Shown piece by piece: positions 10,058-19,776 of a stretch of 64,000 nt of DNA. The notes below the pieces were generated by a model. That model had not been told where the DNA came from and did not search any database. It saw nothing but the letters and a program-made list of their open reading frames with translations. Every line of letters begins with the position of its first letter. Position 1 is the first letter of the stretch. Made by a program: the position numbers and the translations under genes. This DNA comes from JAKAAZ01 sp963817855 (GTDB taxonomy: Bacteria > Acidobacteriota > Terriglobia > Terriglobales > Acidobacteriaceae): contig CAWFQA010000002.1 in assembly GCA_963817855.1 (NCBI GenBank), positions 496,001-560,000 of the forward strand, read 5' to 3'.

Positions 10058-10330
10058 TCCGATAATCTTCCTCGGGAATCATTTTGTAGGCTGCGCTGGG
10101 GCATTGCCATTCGACCGAATACGGCAAAGCGTAACGCTACTCCCACATCCGCTCAGTATTCCATCGATCTCCATGCATTCAAATAAACGTGCGGCTATGC
10201 AAAGCTACATCAGAGACAGATCAGATATCGTCGCGGCAATCAGTCACTTAGATGCTATTTTCTCCCGTTTGTTGGATACAGTTTGCCTAAATTATTGAAC
10301 CCCCGAGGTAGAAATGCAGGAATTTTAGCC
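10058..10330. promoter_or_regulatory. Intergenic region upstream of the VWA gene
   Basis: 273 bp between two minus-strand genes; it must hold the VWA gene promoter and the end of the S9 peptidase transcript. A clear GAGGAAG ribosome-binding site is next to the GTG start. I could not assign a promoter or a terminator hairpin with confidence. Confidence 0.3.
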
Positions 10331-12478
10331 CTAATGCGCGGAACGCGCTGGTTGCGGCGATCCAGGCTTCAAGTATTCGTCGAAGAACTTTGCGCCGGCC
10401 GTATAAGCAGTAACCCAGCTTCGATGCAGCAGGAAATCGTGCACCTCGTCTGGAAAAATCAATTCCTGAACCGGAACATGTTGCTGGCGAAGCGCTGCTG
10501 CCAATTCGACGGTTTGCAGAAACGGCACTTCAGGATCGTCATCCCCCTGGATCAACAGCACCGGAGAGCGCCATGTCTTCACGGAAGAGAGCGGCGAAGA
10601 CTCCCACGCAAGACGCCACCTGGCGTTTGGATCGGCGGCACTGTCGGAAATGGCAAAGTTCTGCGGATTGTCAATGTTCCAGTCATGCACTCCAGACATG
10701 TCGACACCGGCAGCATACAGGTCCGACGCGCGGGCCAACGCGAGCGCCGTTAGAAAGCCGCCCCAGCTTCCGCCCCAAATGCCGATGTGTGCAGGTTCAA
10801 CGTCACAGCGACTGCGCAGGTAAAGAGCCGCACCTTTTAGATCTTGGAACTCACTTGCCCCGGTTGCGCCATAGTGAAGCGCTTCGCGAAAGTCGAGGCC
10901 ATAGCCGATGCCGCTGCGATAGTTGATGGAAAGAACAACATATCCCTGACTGGCCAGGTATTGGTTCATCGCATAGGAGTTGGAATAATAGCCCATGTCA
11001 TGCCAGCCCAGCGTCATTTGACGCTGCGATCCTCCATGAACAAAGACCACGGCGGGATGGCGAACGCAGTTGTCAATCCCATCCGGAAGAAATAACTGTC
11101 CGTGAATCTGCGTACCATCGGTCGACTTGTAAATGATTGGCTGTGGAGTGACCATCTTGGCCGCCGGGAACGTTGCGGGCACCGTCTGTGGCGCGACGTC
11201 ACGAATCTGGCCGCCGCGCGCAACCACTGCCGGACGCATGGGAATCTTCGCATCGGAACGCAGTACGGCGACTGTCTGATTGTCGCTGGCCACAACTGGC
11301 GCGGTTTCGATGCCGGTACCGTGGGTCAGCTCCTCGGGGGCGCCGCCCACAACCGAAAGCTTCCAGACATGACGCCGATCAATGTCATTCTGATTGGACG
11401 AGTAGACGATGGTTTTGCGGTCGGGACTCATGGAAACGTATTCGACGATAAAGTTTCCCGGCGTCAGTATTTTCGGCTGTCCTCCCTGCACTGGAATTGA
11501 ATAGAGATGCGTCCAGCCATCGCGCTCCCAGGGAAATATGAGATGGTCGGCCGCGGTCCAGAAGACCTGGTGGAAGCCGACGATCTCGCGAAAAAAACTC
11601 CCCGGTCCAGGATCGGCTTTCCAAACCCGACGACCATTGCCCGTCGCCACATCCGCGATTCGGATGGACCATGGCAGCCCGGCGCGGTGCGGTTCGTCAA
11701 AGTTTTCCTGCTTGTAATAAGGAACGCGAATGAATGCGATCTGACGACTGTCAGGCGACCACATCGGGTAGCGGTCATGATCGGAGCCCGGGTCGAGGTA
11801 TTCCAGCGTGTCGCTGGCGAATGAATAGACACCAATGAAACTATGGCTGGTGCGATCGCTAACGAAAGCAAGAGCCGTTCCGTCAGGCGACCAGCGAAGT
11901 GTTCCGCAGGTGCCCAGCGTATGCAGCAGCTGCCTGGGCTTAGCTTCGGGATTGTTCAAGTAGAGAAACCAGATCTGTCCATCCAGCACCCAGGCAACAG
12001 CGTCGCCACGGGTAGAAAAAGCGGGTGAATTCCCCGGGCCAAGCTTGCGCGGCGCGCCGCCATCGAGCGAGGCCAGCCACACGTCCTGCTCCGCACCTTG
12101 CGGCAGCAACGCAGGATTGGCAGAAATTTTCTGCGGATTATCCGGATCGCTACCGCGAACGTAAACAATGGAGTCTGCGTCTGGAGACCACTGCACCCCG
12201 GATATGTCCTGACCATCATCATGCGTATAGTTCGTAATCGCGTGGGACGTATAGCCATCGCTGGAAGGCTCGGCGACCCAAATGTTCCTCCGCCCCTCAA
12301 CATTTGAAATCCATGCAAATCGATCCTTCACCGGCGACGCAATCAGGTCAGAGTTGAACGGCGCGCTCATCACCTGCTGCAACGTGAATTGTTTCTGCGC
12401 AACCTGAGCAATCAGAGCAGCCGAGGACGCGATCGACAACGCGACAGCAATGCAAGTAACTCGGGCAAAACGCGGCAT
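10331..12478 (-). CDS. S9 family serine peptidase (prolyl oligopeptidase/DPP-like), exported
   Basis: 715 aa from the ATG at 12478, which has AGGA 9 nt upstream and begins a good signal peptide (MPRFARVTCIAVALSIASS); a longer frame starting at 12535 lacks this. Residues about 40-440 are WD40-like/TolB-type propeller repeats with SPD and WSPDG phrases. The C-terminal 250 residues are an alpha/beta hydrolase: nucleophile elbow GGSWGG, acid in QGDDDPEVPF and histidine in FPDEVHDF, so the Ser-Asp-His triad is complete. It would cleave short peptides in the periplasm. It is divergent from the carboxylesterase, sharing a 251-bp promoter region. Confidence 0.93.
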   Translation of the reverse strand: MPRFARVTCIAVALSIASSAALIAQVAQKQFTLQQVMSAPFNSDLIASPVKDRFAWISNVEGRRNIWVAEPSSDGYTSHAITNYTHDDGQDISGVQWSPDADSIVYVRGSDPDNPQKISANPALLPQGAEQDVWLASLDGGAPRKLGPGNSPAFSTRGDAVAWVLDGQIWFLYLNNPEAKPRQLLHTLGTCGTLRWSPDGTALAFVSDRTSHSFIGVYSFASDTLEYLDPGSDHDRYPMWSPDSRQIAFIRVPYYKQENFDEPHRAGLPWSIRIADVATGNGRRVWKADPGPGSFFREIVGFHQVFWTAADHLIFPWERDGWTHLYSIPVQGGQPKILTPGNFIVEYVSMSPDRKTIVYSSNQNDIDRRHVWKLSVVGGAPEELTHGTGIETAPVVASDNQTVAVLRSDAKIPMRPAVVARGGQIRDVAPQTVPATFPAAKMVTPQPIIYKSTDGTQIHGQLFLPDGIDNCVRHPAVVFVHGGSQRQMTLGWHDMGYYSNSYAMNQYLASQGYVVLSINYRSGIGYGLDFREALHYGATGASEFQDLKGAALYLRSRCDVEPAHIGIWGGSWGGFLTALALARASDLYAAGVDMSGVHDWNIDNPQNFAISDSAADPNARWRLAWESSPLSSVKTWRSPVLLIQGDDDPEVPFLQTVELAAALRQQHVPVQELIFPDEVHDFLLHRSWVTAYTAGAKFFDEYLKPGSPQPARSAH

Positions 12479-12729
12479 AGCGGCAAGTCCTCGCGAGAGA
12501 TGGCGATTGAAGCGAAACAAAGATTTCTGACCCAAGATGCGAACGTCGTCTGAAATGCAGCCGACAATTTCATTCGAAGGTCGAGCAGGTCATCCACTGA
12601 GAAAAAACTAGAGTAGCACCTGAGCCCTGCATTGACCATTCACTTGCGAGCGGCGTCGAGTTCGCAAACGGACGAAATCCCGATCCAATATATTGTTAGA
12701 AACATTCGTAGCACGAGATTGGAGTCTGC

Positions 12730-14358
12730 ATGCGTTTCCATCTGCACCCTTCACGATCGATACAGACAATATCGACGCTGATTGCATTTGCGGTCTTCCT
12801 CTGGGGATGTTCTCTTCGCCTGCAAGCGCAGACCGCGGCTCCGCAAGTAAGCATTGACAGCGGAACGCTGCAAGGAACGTGGGTTGCCGGAACGCCACAG
12901 GTTGCGAAGTTTCTCGGTATTCCCTATGCTGCACAACCGGTCGGCAACTTGCGCTGGAAGGCGCCGCAACTGCCGGCGAGCTGGGCAGGAATCCGCGAAG
13001 CGACAAAGTATGGTCCTGCATGTCCGCAAACGCCCAGCCCCTGGCTGCCGGAGATGCTGGGCATTCAAAAGATGGAGACCAATGAAGCCTGTCTCTACCT
13101 GAACGTGTGGACGCCGAAATTGCATGACGCCGCGAAGCTGCCGGTCATGGTCTGGGTACACGGTGGCGGGAACGTGGAAGGCTCTGCGGAGTGGCCCCCG
13201 TTGGGTTCGACTCTCGCTCGAGAGGGCGTGGTTATCGTCAGCCTGAATTATCGTCTGGGAGTTTTTGGATTTTTTGTGTACCGCGCACTGGCTGCGGAAT
13301 CTCCGCATCATGTTTCCGGAAACTATGGCCATCTGGATCAGGTGGAAGCGCTGCGATGGGTGAAGCGAAACATCAGCCGATTCGGGGGCGATCCCAACAA
13401 CATCACAGTGCTCGGTGCGTCCTCCGGCGCTCTGGACATATGCAATTTGATGGCGTCTCCCATCGCCGCCGGTTTATTCCAACGAGCCATCATGCAGAGC
13501 GGCGTTTGCGTCGATTCCGTGTATCCCGTGACGCGGCAGGCGGAAACAAATGGAGAATTGCTCGCGAAAGATTTCGGGATAAAGACCGGTCCGGGATCTC
13601 TGACCGCGCTGCGCGCATTGCCTGCCGAGAAGCTTCTCTTGATAGCCGCAAAGGATGACCAACTCGATCTGGAGCCGGTTGTCGATGGTTGGTTCTTTCC
13701 GGAGCAACCCGCAACCGTATTCGCGAACGGGAAACAGGCAAAAATTCCGGTAATCGTCGGCAGCAACAATGATGAAGTTTCGATCTTCGCCAGCTCACTG
13801 GTGGGCGGCAAATCCAATCGTCCAAACACTGTTGGCGAATATCGCCAATGGCTTCGTCGCGAATTCGGTCCGATGGCGGACAAGGTGTTTGCGCAGTATC
13901 CGGCAAAGTCGGATCAGGAAGTCCCCGGTGTGTTCCGAACCATGGACACGGATTTCGACTTTGGCTTCGGTGCGCGCCTGCTCGCGATCGAAATGGCTCG
14001 AATTCATCAGCCAGCCTATCTCTATCACTTCACCTATGTCGGCGCAGGCGAGTTTGCCGCTCTGGGAGCCTTTCACAGCGAAGAAAGCATGTTCCTCAGC
14101 AAAAGGTATTGGACCACCTGGACCCGTCGGCCTTTCGACAAGACTCTATCTAACGCCATCATCGGATATTGGGTGCAGTTTGCGAAAACAGGCAATCCCA
14201 ACAGCCACGCGTTGCCGGTGTGGCCGCCCTATCAAGCGAACGCGGATTTGTGCCAGGAGTTAGGTCGACGGATTGGGACAGAGCGTGTGCCGCGAGCAGA
14301 GCGGTTTGAAGTCTTTCAGCAATTCCTCAACTCTCGGCTTGCAAAATCGCCGAAGTAA
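12730..14358 (+). CDS. Type-B carboxylesterase, exported
   Basis: 542 aa with signal peptide 1-34 and GGAG 5 nt before the ATG. Family landmarks are present: oxyanion loop VWVHGGG (142-147), LNYRLGVFGF (172-181), nucleophile elbow GASSGA with Ser231, acid in SNNDEVSIF and histidine in GAFHSEE. The usual elbow is GESAGG/A; here the Glu is replaced by Ala, while the Gly-x-Ser-x-Gly core is kept. It hydrolyses carboxylic esters such as p-nitrobenzyl or acyl-sugar esters. It is transcribed divergently from the S9 peptidase. Natural substrate unknown. Confidence 0.92.
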   Translation: MRFHLHPSRSIQTISTLIAFAVFLWGCSLRLQAQTAAPQVSIDSGTLQGTWVAGTPQVAKFLGIPYAAQPVGNLRWKAPQLPASWAGIREATKYGPACPQTPSPWLPEMLGIQKMETNEACLYLNVWTPKLHDAAKLPVMVWVHGGGNVEGSAEWPPLGSTLAREGVVIVSLNYRLGVFGFFVYRALAAESPHHVSGNYGHLDQVEALRWVKRNISRFGGDPNNITVLGASSGALDICNLMASPIAAGLFQRAIMQSGVCVDSVYPVTRQAETNGELLAKDFGIKTGPGSLTALRALPAEKLLLIAAKDDQLDLEPVVDGWFFPEQPATVFANGKQAKIPVIVGSNNDEVSIFASSLVGGKSNRPNTVGEYRQWLRREFGPMADKVFAQYPAKSDQEVPGVFRTMDTDFDFGFGARLLAIEMARIHQPAYLYHFTYVGAGEFAALGAFHSEESMFLSKRYWTTWTRRPFDKTLSNAIIGYWVQFAKTGNPNSHALPVWPPYQANADLCQELGRRIGTERVPRAERFEVFQQFLNSRLAKSPK

Positions 14359-14400
14359 GTTTCTAAAGCGGGCCGGCAGATTCTGTCGTCACACAGGGTC

Positions 14401-14426
14401 GTCATTCTGAGCGAAGCGAAGAATCC
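14401..14426. repeat. Short dispersed repeat-like element (gtcattctgagcgaagcg core)
   Basis: A 26-bp element beginning gtcattctgagcgaagcg and ending aagaatcc, between convergent genes. I recall similar strings as dispersed intergenic repeats in several soil bacteria. A degenerate inverted relative is at 7887-7921 in this window. Copy number in the genome cannot be judged here. Confidence 0.4.
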
Positions 14427-14484
14427 ATGCATTGGCTTTCCTCGCAAAATATATTTGGGTCGCAGAGATTTGGCTCTCATCTGT

Positions 14485-16038
14485 CTACGTCAATGATTCC
14501 CGTTGCGAACGTAGCTGTTTTCCCCATCGTGTCTGCGAAAGCAGGAGACTGAACACATATCCAAAGCAGAACGTGATCGCAGTTCCGATCACCACATACC
14601 AGGTCCACGCGATCCTGGGCAATATGCCGTGAAAACCCGCGATGTGAAAAGCAATAGAAGCGGGCTGGCGCCAAAGGAAAATATTCACTGCCAGGCCGAC
14701 GACCATCCCCACAATGGTTCCCGCTTCATTGGCGCGGCGCGTCAGGGTGCCTAACAGAAACACTCCCAGCAGAGACCCGTAGGCAACCGACGCGATAGAA
14801 AGCCCGACTTCCACCACGTGTTTGCTTCCCCGCGATATGAAGGCAAGACCACACAAGGCAACCGCCCAGAAGAAAGTGGAAATATGGGAGATATTTGAGC
14901 GCTCGCGAGCCACGGCGTTGGGACGAAGCTTCATATAAAAATCGACAACAGTGGTGGACGAAAGCGAATTGAGGGCGGCGCTTAAATTGGACATGGCTGC
15001 AGCTAGCACAGCCGCGATAATCAATCCCGAAACGCCCGCAGGCATGTGATCGACGATAAACGTTGGGAATATCCTGTCAGGGCTGGAAAACGTCGTCCCC
15101 GGTGCGACGAGCGTGTAGTACACATAGAGTCCCGCACCCACGCAAAGAAACAGTAGGAATTGCAATGCGACGATGACCCAACTGGACAAGAGAGCGAGGC
15201 GGGACTCGCGCAGATTTTTAGCAGCGAGTAGGCGCTGGACCATCAACTGGTCAGTACCATGGCTGGCCATGGTCAGAAAGCAGCCGCCGATCAGCCCCGT
15301 CCAGAATGTGTAAGTCGTAGTCAGGTTCAACGCAAAATGAAATACGGTGAACTTCCCTGCCGCTTGTCCTACCTGATGGATCATGCTCCAGCCGCCGGGA
15401 ACCTGATGACCCAGCGCCCACAGCGCAGCAATACTGCCCCCGATGTAAATAAACATTTGCATCACGTCGGTCCAGATGACAGCCGCCATGCCGCCTTTGA
15501 TTGTGTACAGCAGGGTCAACACGGTAATGATGACAATCGAGGCGATATCGCTGGTGCCGATCGCAATACCAATCAAAATTGAAATGGCGAACAGGCGCAC
15601 GCCCTCTGCGGCGGCGCGAGTGAGGAGGAATATCGCCGCCGTGACTTTGTGCAGTTTCGGACCGAACCGCCGATCGATCAGTTGATAGGCCGTGAGCAAC
15701 TCGCCATGGAAATATGCGGGCAGAAACAGCAGACACAGCACAACACGGGCAACAAGGTAGCCCATGACCAACTGCAAAAATCCAAAATCACCAGTGAAGG
15801 CCAGCCCCGGGATACTGATGATGGTCAGCGTACTCGTTTCAGCCGCGACAATGGAAAGCGAGATAGCCCACCAGGGAATGGTGCGCTCCGCCAGAAAATA
15901 GCTGCGGAGAGAGTCTCCTTTACCGCGAAAGTGCAGACCGAATAAAGTGATGCCCGCCAGATAGAGAACCACGATCAGCAGATCGATGGCGCGGATATGA
16001 TTCAGGCCGGCAATGGCAAGATAAGCGATAAGCTGCAT
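14485..16038 (-). CDS. Sodium:solute symporter (SSS family)
   Basis: 517 aa, almost entirely hydrophobic, with about 13-14 predicted membrane helices. Family features are LAERTIPWWAISLSIVAAETS near residue 50 (the core sodium/substrate helix of SSS proteins), a long cytoplasmic loop with the QLMVQRLLAAKN phrase, and AAVLAAAMSNLSAALNSLSS in the second repeat. The family takes up sugars, amino acids, sialic acid or carboxylates with Na+. No neighbouring gene fixes the substrate. Start taken at the ATG at 16038; a GAAGG directly abuts it, so a slightly different start is possible. Confidence 0.92.
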   Translation of the reverse strand: MQLIAYLAIAGLNHIRAIDLLIVVLYLAGITLFGLHFRGKGDSLRSYFLAERTIPWWAISLSIVAAETSTLTIISIPGLAFTGDFGFLQLVMGYLVARVVLCLLFLPAYFHGELLTAYQLIDRRFGPKLHKVTAAIFLLTRAAAEGVRLFAISILIGIAIGTSDIASIVIITVLTLLYTIKGGMAAVIWTDVMQMFIYIGGSIAALWALGHQVPGGWSMIHQVGQAAGKFTVFHFALNLTTTYTFWTGLIGGCFLTMASHGTDQLMVQRLLAAKNLRESRLALLSSWVIVALQFLLFLCVGAGLYVYYTLVAPGTTFSSPDRIFPTFIVDHMPAGVSGLIIAAVLAAAMSNLSAALNSLSSTTVVDFYMKLRPNAVARERSNISHISTFFWAVALCGLAFISRGSKHVVEVGLSIASVAYGSLLGVFLLGTLTRRANEAGTIVGMVVGLAVNIFLWRQPASIAFHIAGFHGILPRIAWTWYVVIGTAITFCFGYVFSLLLSQTRWGKQLRSQRESLT

Positions 16039-16215
16039 CCTTCAGAAAATCCTACGATACGCTGGCTGCAAAGTAGCATTGAAATTCCAGCCTCCATATG
16101 CAATTCGGTTTACCGACGGTGTCGCCATCTCCATGCGGATTTCTCTGCAGGCAAGTAGATGCCGCACTCCACTCGCGATTGAACACCAGGTTCGTCGACG
16201 ATTACACTCGATGCC

Positions 16216-18192
16216 ATGATGCGTTCCGCCTGCCTTCTCATGGTTTCTTCTTTCGCGTTCACCTGCTGCGCCATGTCGCAATCAAAATCGCAACCGCAAC
16301 CACAGCCGATTCCGATGCCGCCGCCCATCGTGGCGCCAGTCAATAAGCCCTACGTTGGCCCGATTGGTTTAAGCGTGGACCTGACCAATATCGTGGATCG
16401 CGTGGAGAAAGTGCATGAAGACATTCCAGTAGAACCGGGCGCTAAAGAAATGGTCCTGCTCTATCCGGAATGGCTGCCGGGCGACCATGAACCCTCCGGC
16501 CCCATCGAAAGCCTCGCCGGCATCGTGACCACGGTCGACGGAAAGCGCGTGCAATGGGTGCGCGACCGCGTGAATGTTTACGCGTTCCACATACCGCTCA
16601 CGAATGGCGCAAAGACCGTGGGGCTAGACTTCGACTACCTATCTCCAATTAAGCCGAGCGCGGGCCGCATCGAAATTTCCGATGCCATCGCCGACCTTGA
16701 ATGGAATGAAGTCGTAATGTACCCGGCCGGATATTTTTCGCGCAATATTCCATTCGATGTCACGTTGAAACTGCCGAGCGGGTGGAAATATGCCACCGCT
16801 CTGGAAACAGCGTCTGATCAGGGCGACACCATCAAATTTCAACAAACCACGCTCAACACGCTGGTGGATTCGCCACTGTATGCAGGTCTTTACTTCAAGA
16901 GGGTTGACTTGTCGCCCACCTCGACCGACATCGTGCATCTAGACCTGTTTGCCGATGCGGCGAACGACCTGAAAATGACTCCGGAAGAGTTGGAGGAGCA
17001 TAAGAAGCTCGTTTCGGAAGCCGACAAGCTCTACGGATCGCACCATTACAAGCATTACGATTTCCTTTTGTTGGTCAGCGACAAAGTGGGTGGAATCGGA
17101 CTGGAGCACCACCAGTCGAGCGAGGACGGACAGCACGCGAATTACTTGACCGATTGGCCGAATGGAGTTCTCGAGCGCGATCTGTTGGGACATGAGTACA
17201 CGCATTCCTGGAACGGAAAATTTCGCAGGCCGGCGGAGTTGTGGACTCCGAATTTCAACGTGCCTATGCGCGACGGCCTGCTTTGGATTTATGAAGGGAT
17301 GACGGAATACTGGGGCAACGTGCTGACCGCGCGTGCCGGCATGCGAACACCGGAGCAAACACGAGACTTTTTCGCGCGCATGGCCGCAAACTACGCCATC
17401 AGTCCCGGTCGCGACTGGCGCCCGCTTGTCGACACCACCAACCAACCCATCATCTCCCAGCGCCGTGCAGTCAGCTGGGTCAGCTATCAGCGTCCGGAAG
17501 ACTACTACATGGAAGGAGCACTGATATGGCTGGATGCGGACACAAAAATTCGTGAGCTGACCGATGGCAAAAGGTCGCTGGATGATTTCTGCAAGAAATT
17601 TCTCGGCGTTTATAACGGCAGCATGATTACGAACCAGTACACGCTTGCCGATGTGGTAAAGGATCTGAACGAAGTTGCGCCCTACGACTGGAAATCCTTC
17701 TTCCAAAAACGTGTCTACGATCTGCACCCTCCGGTACCGATGAATGGATTCACGCAGGGCGGCTATAAGCTTGTCTATACGGACAAGCCCACAGAATGGC
17801 TATCGAAAGAGTTGGAGAAGTTGGGCTTTGCGGATTTCTCTACGTCTCTCGGTATCTCCATCGGCTCGCGCCACGGACATGGACCGGCCGGCATGATCTC
17901 CAACGTATGGTGGGGCAGTCCGGCGTTCAAAGCCGGCGTTACCCCGAACATGGAACTCATTTCCGTGAACGGCACTGCCTATAATCCTAAGGTGCTAACG
18001 GATGCGATTCTGGCCGCGGAGTCGGATAAGAAACCGCTTCAGTTACAATTTCGAGAAGGCAAGCAATACAAGACCGTGGCCCTGCCTTATTACGATGGCA
18101 TGCGCTATCCCTCGCTGCAGCGCGAGGAAGGAACTCCGGACCGACTCGACGAAATATTTGCGCCCAGCAAAAGCCCGCTGCCTGCAATGTGA
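16216..18192 (+). CDS. M61-family metallopeptidase with PDZ domain, exported
   Basis: 658 aa. A signal peptide (1-21) is followed by a Gln/Pro-rich linker to about residue 45. An N-terminal beta domain precedes the thermolysin-like catalytic domain: zinc motif HEYTH (326-330), followed by WIYEGMTEYWG carrying the third zinc ligand Glu. The C-terminal 120 residues form a PDZ domain (GLGI-type loop read here as SLGISIGS, with AGV and MELISVNGTAY). This is the order found in glycyl aminopeptidases of family M61. No strong ribosome-binding site precedes the ATGATG start, so the second ATG (16219) may be used. Confidence 0.92.
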   Translation: MMRSACLLMVSSFAFTCCAMSQSKSQPQPQPIPMPPPIVAPVNKPYVGPIGLSVDLTNIVDRVEKVHEDIPVEPGAKEMVLLYPEWLPGDHEPSGPIESLAGIVTTVDGKRVQWVRDRVNVYAFHIPLTNGAKTVGLDFDYLSPIKPSAGRIEISDAIADLEWNEVVMYPAGYFSRNIPFDVTLKLPSGWKYATALETASDQGDTIKFQQTTLNTLVDSPLYAGLYFKRVDLSPTSTDIVHLDLFADAANDLKMTPEELEEHKKLVSEADKLYGSHHYKHYDFLLLVSDKVGGIGLEHHQSSEDGQHANYLTDWPNGVLERDLLGHEYTHSWNGKFRRPAELWTPNFNVPMRDGLLWIYEGMTEYWGNVLTARAGMRTPEQTRDFFARMAANYAISPGRDWRPLVDTTNQPIISQRRAVSWVSYQRPEDYYMEGALIWLDADTKIRELTDGKRSLDDFCKKFLGVYNGSMITNQYTLADVVKDLNEVAPYDWKSFFQKRVYDLHPPVPMNGFTQGGYKLVYTDKPTEWLSKELEKLGFADFSTSLGISIGSRHGHGPAGMISNVWWGSPAFKAGVTPNMELISVNGTAYNPKVLTDAILAAESDKKPLQLQFREGKQYKTVALPYYDGMRYPSLQREEGTPDRLDEIFAPSKSPLPAM

Positions 18193-18283
18193 CGAATCAA
18201 ATCGGTAAGATCAGGTATGCTTCTGAGGGGTGTGCACGACCCCCGTGTAGGCTTGCTGCATCGCAATAGGGCGGAGGCCATTT

Positions 18284-19663
18284 TTGTCATCTCCAGCATC
18301 AAGCATTTCTAAACCGGCGACCAGCGGTTTTGTCACCATGGTCTCGTGGATCTCGGCACTGGCCGGTTTGCTGTTCGGCTATGACACCGGCGTGATTTCC
18401 GGAGCCATTCTTTTCGTGCAGCAAGATTTCCAGCTCACAAGGGTTCAGGAAGAAGTCGTCGTCGCCGCGGTTCTTTTGGGCGCGGTGATGGGAGCGTCCT
18501 TTGGCGGCAAGCTGGCGGATCGATTCGGGCGCCGCAAGATTCTTATCCAAGTCGGCATCCTCTTCATCATTGGCGCGATCAGTACCGCCGTGGCACCCAC
18601 ACCAGCGTGGCTTGCGATTGGGCGTGTCGTGGTCGGCGTCGCCATTGGCATCGCGTCGTTCACGGCGCCGCTCTACATCTCTGAAGTGTCACCGGCCAGC
18701 ATTCGCGGCAAACTGGTTTCGTTGAATCAGCTAATGATCACGATCGGCATTGTGGTCTCTTACCTGGCTGACTATGGGCTGGCGGATGCGCGCGCCTGGC
18801 GTTGGATGTTCGGCCTGGCTGCGATTCCAGCGCTGGTGCTTGTGATCGGCCTGATCTTTGTTCCGGAAAGTCCGCGCTGGCTGATGAGCCAGTCGCAGAA
18901 TGCGAAAGCTCGCAGCGTGCTGCAGCGCATTCGAGAAACAACCGACGTGGGTACCGAGCTGGCCGACATTGAAGCGGACCTGCAATTGCAGGAGGGTGGC
19001 TGGCGCGAATTGCTGACCCGCTCCATGCGACGGCCGCTGATTGTCGGCATCGGGTTGGCGATCTTTCAGCAGTTCACTGGCATCAACACTGTCCTGTACT
19101 ACGCGCCCACCATTTTTGAGTTTGCCGGTCTTCACTCCGCGTCGGCTGCGATTCTGGCCACCGTGGGGGTTGGGGTCGTCATGGTATTGTTGACTGTGGT
19201 CGCGTTGCGATTGATCGATCGCGTTGGGCGACGGCCGCTTCTGCTCTACGGCATCTTTGGGATGATCGTCAGTCTCGGCGTGCTTGGCTTCTCGTTCTTG
19301 TCTCCTACGCTATCGAATTTCGTTGCCTGGGTTGCGATGATCAGCCTGCCCGTCTATGTCGCTTGCTTTGCGATCAGCCTTGGGCCGGTTTTCTGGCTAT
19401 TGATCTCTGAAATTTATCCGCTGAAAATTCGTGGGCGCGCAATGAGCATTGCTACGGTCACCAATTGGGGATCGAACCTGCTGGTGGCGCTCACGTTTCT
19501 CAGCTTGCTCCATTCTCTGGGCCGCGCCTGGACCTTTTGGCTCTATGGAGTCATTGGCATCGTCGCCTGGATTTTTGTCTATCGCCTTGTTCCGGAGACA
19601 AAAGGCTGCACGCTGGAAGAAATCGATGCGCGCTGGCACAACATCGGACGAAGCGAGAACTAA
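18284..19663 (+). CDS. Sugar porter family MFS transporter
   Basis: 459 aa, 12 membrane helices. The start is a TTG at 18284 with GGAGG six bases before it; the nearest ATG would remove part of helix 1. Sugar-porter signatures are complete: GYDTGVISGAI in helix 1, LADRFGRRK after helix 2, VPESPRWL after helix 6, QQFTGINTVLYYAP in helix 7, DRVGRRPLL, and VPETKGCTLEEID at the C-terminus. The fingerprint fits proton-coupled hexose or pentose uptake, as in XylE/GalP. It follows the M61 gene by 91 bp on the same strand. Confidence 0.95.
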   Translation: MSSPASSISKPATSGFVTMVSWISALAGLLFGYDTGVISGAILFVQQDFQLTRVQEEVVVAAVLLGAVMGASFGGKLADRFGRRKILIQVGILFIIGAISTAVAPTPAWLAIGRVVVGVAIGIASFTAPLYISEVSPASIRGKLVSLNQLMITIGIVVSYLADYGLADARAWRWMFGLAAIPALVLVIGLIFVPESPRWLMSQSQNAKARSVLQRIRETTDVGTELADIEADLQLQEGGWRELLTRSMRRPLIVGIGLAIFQQFTGINTVLYYAPTIFEFAGLHSASAAILATVGVGVVMVLLTVVALRLIDRVGRRPLLLYGIFGMIVSLGVLGFSFLSPTLSNFVAWVAMISLPVYVACFAISLGPVFWLLISEIYPLKIRGRAMSIATVTNWGSNLLVALTFLSLLHSLGRAWTFWLYGVIGIVAWIFVYRLVPETKGCTLEEIDARWHNIGRSEN

Positions 19664-19776
19664 TCTCACAAGAATATGAGAGTGGCTCGCCGTAACGTAT
19701 CGAGTACTCATTTTAGAACTCGATCGACTGCGCACGGCGGTCAGGCACGTCGAGCTGAGTGGGTACAAACTCGCAG

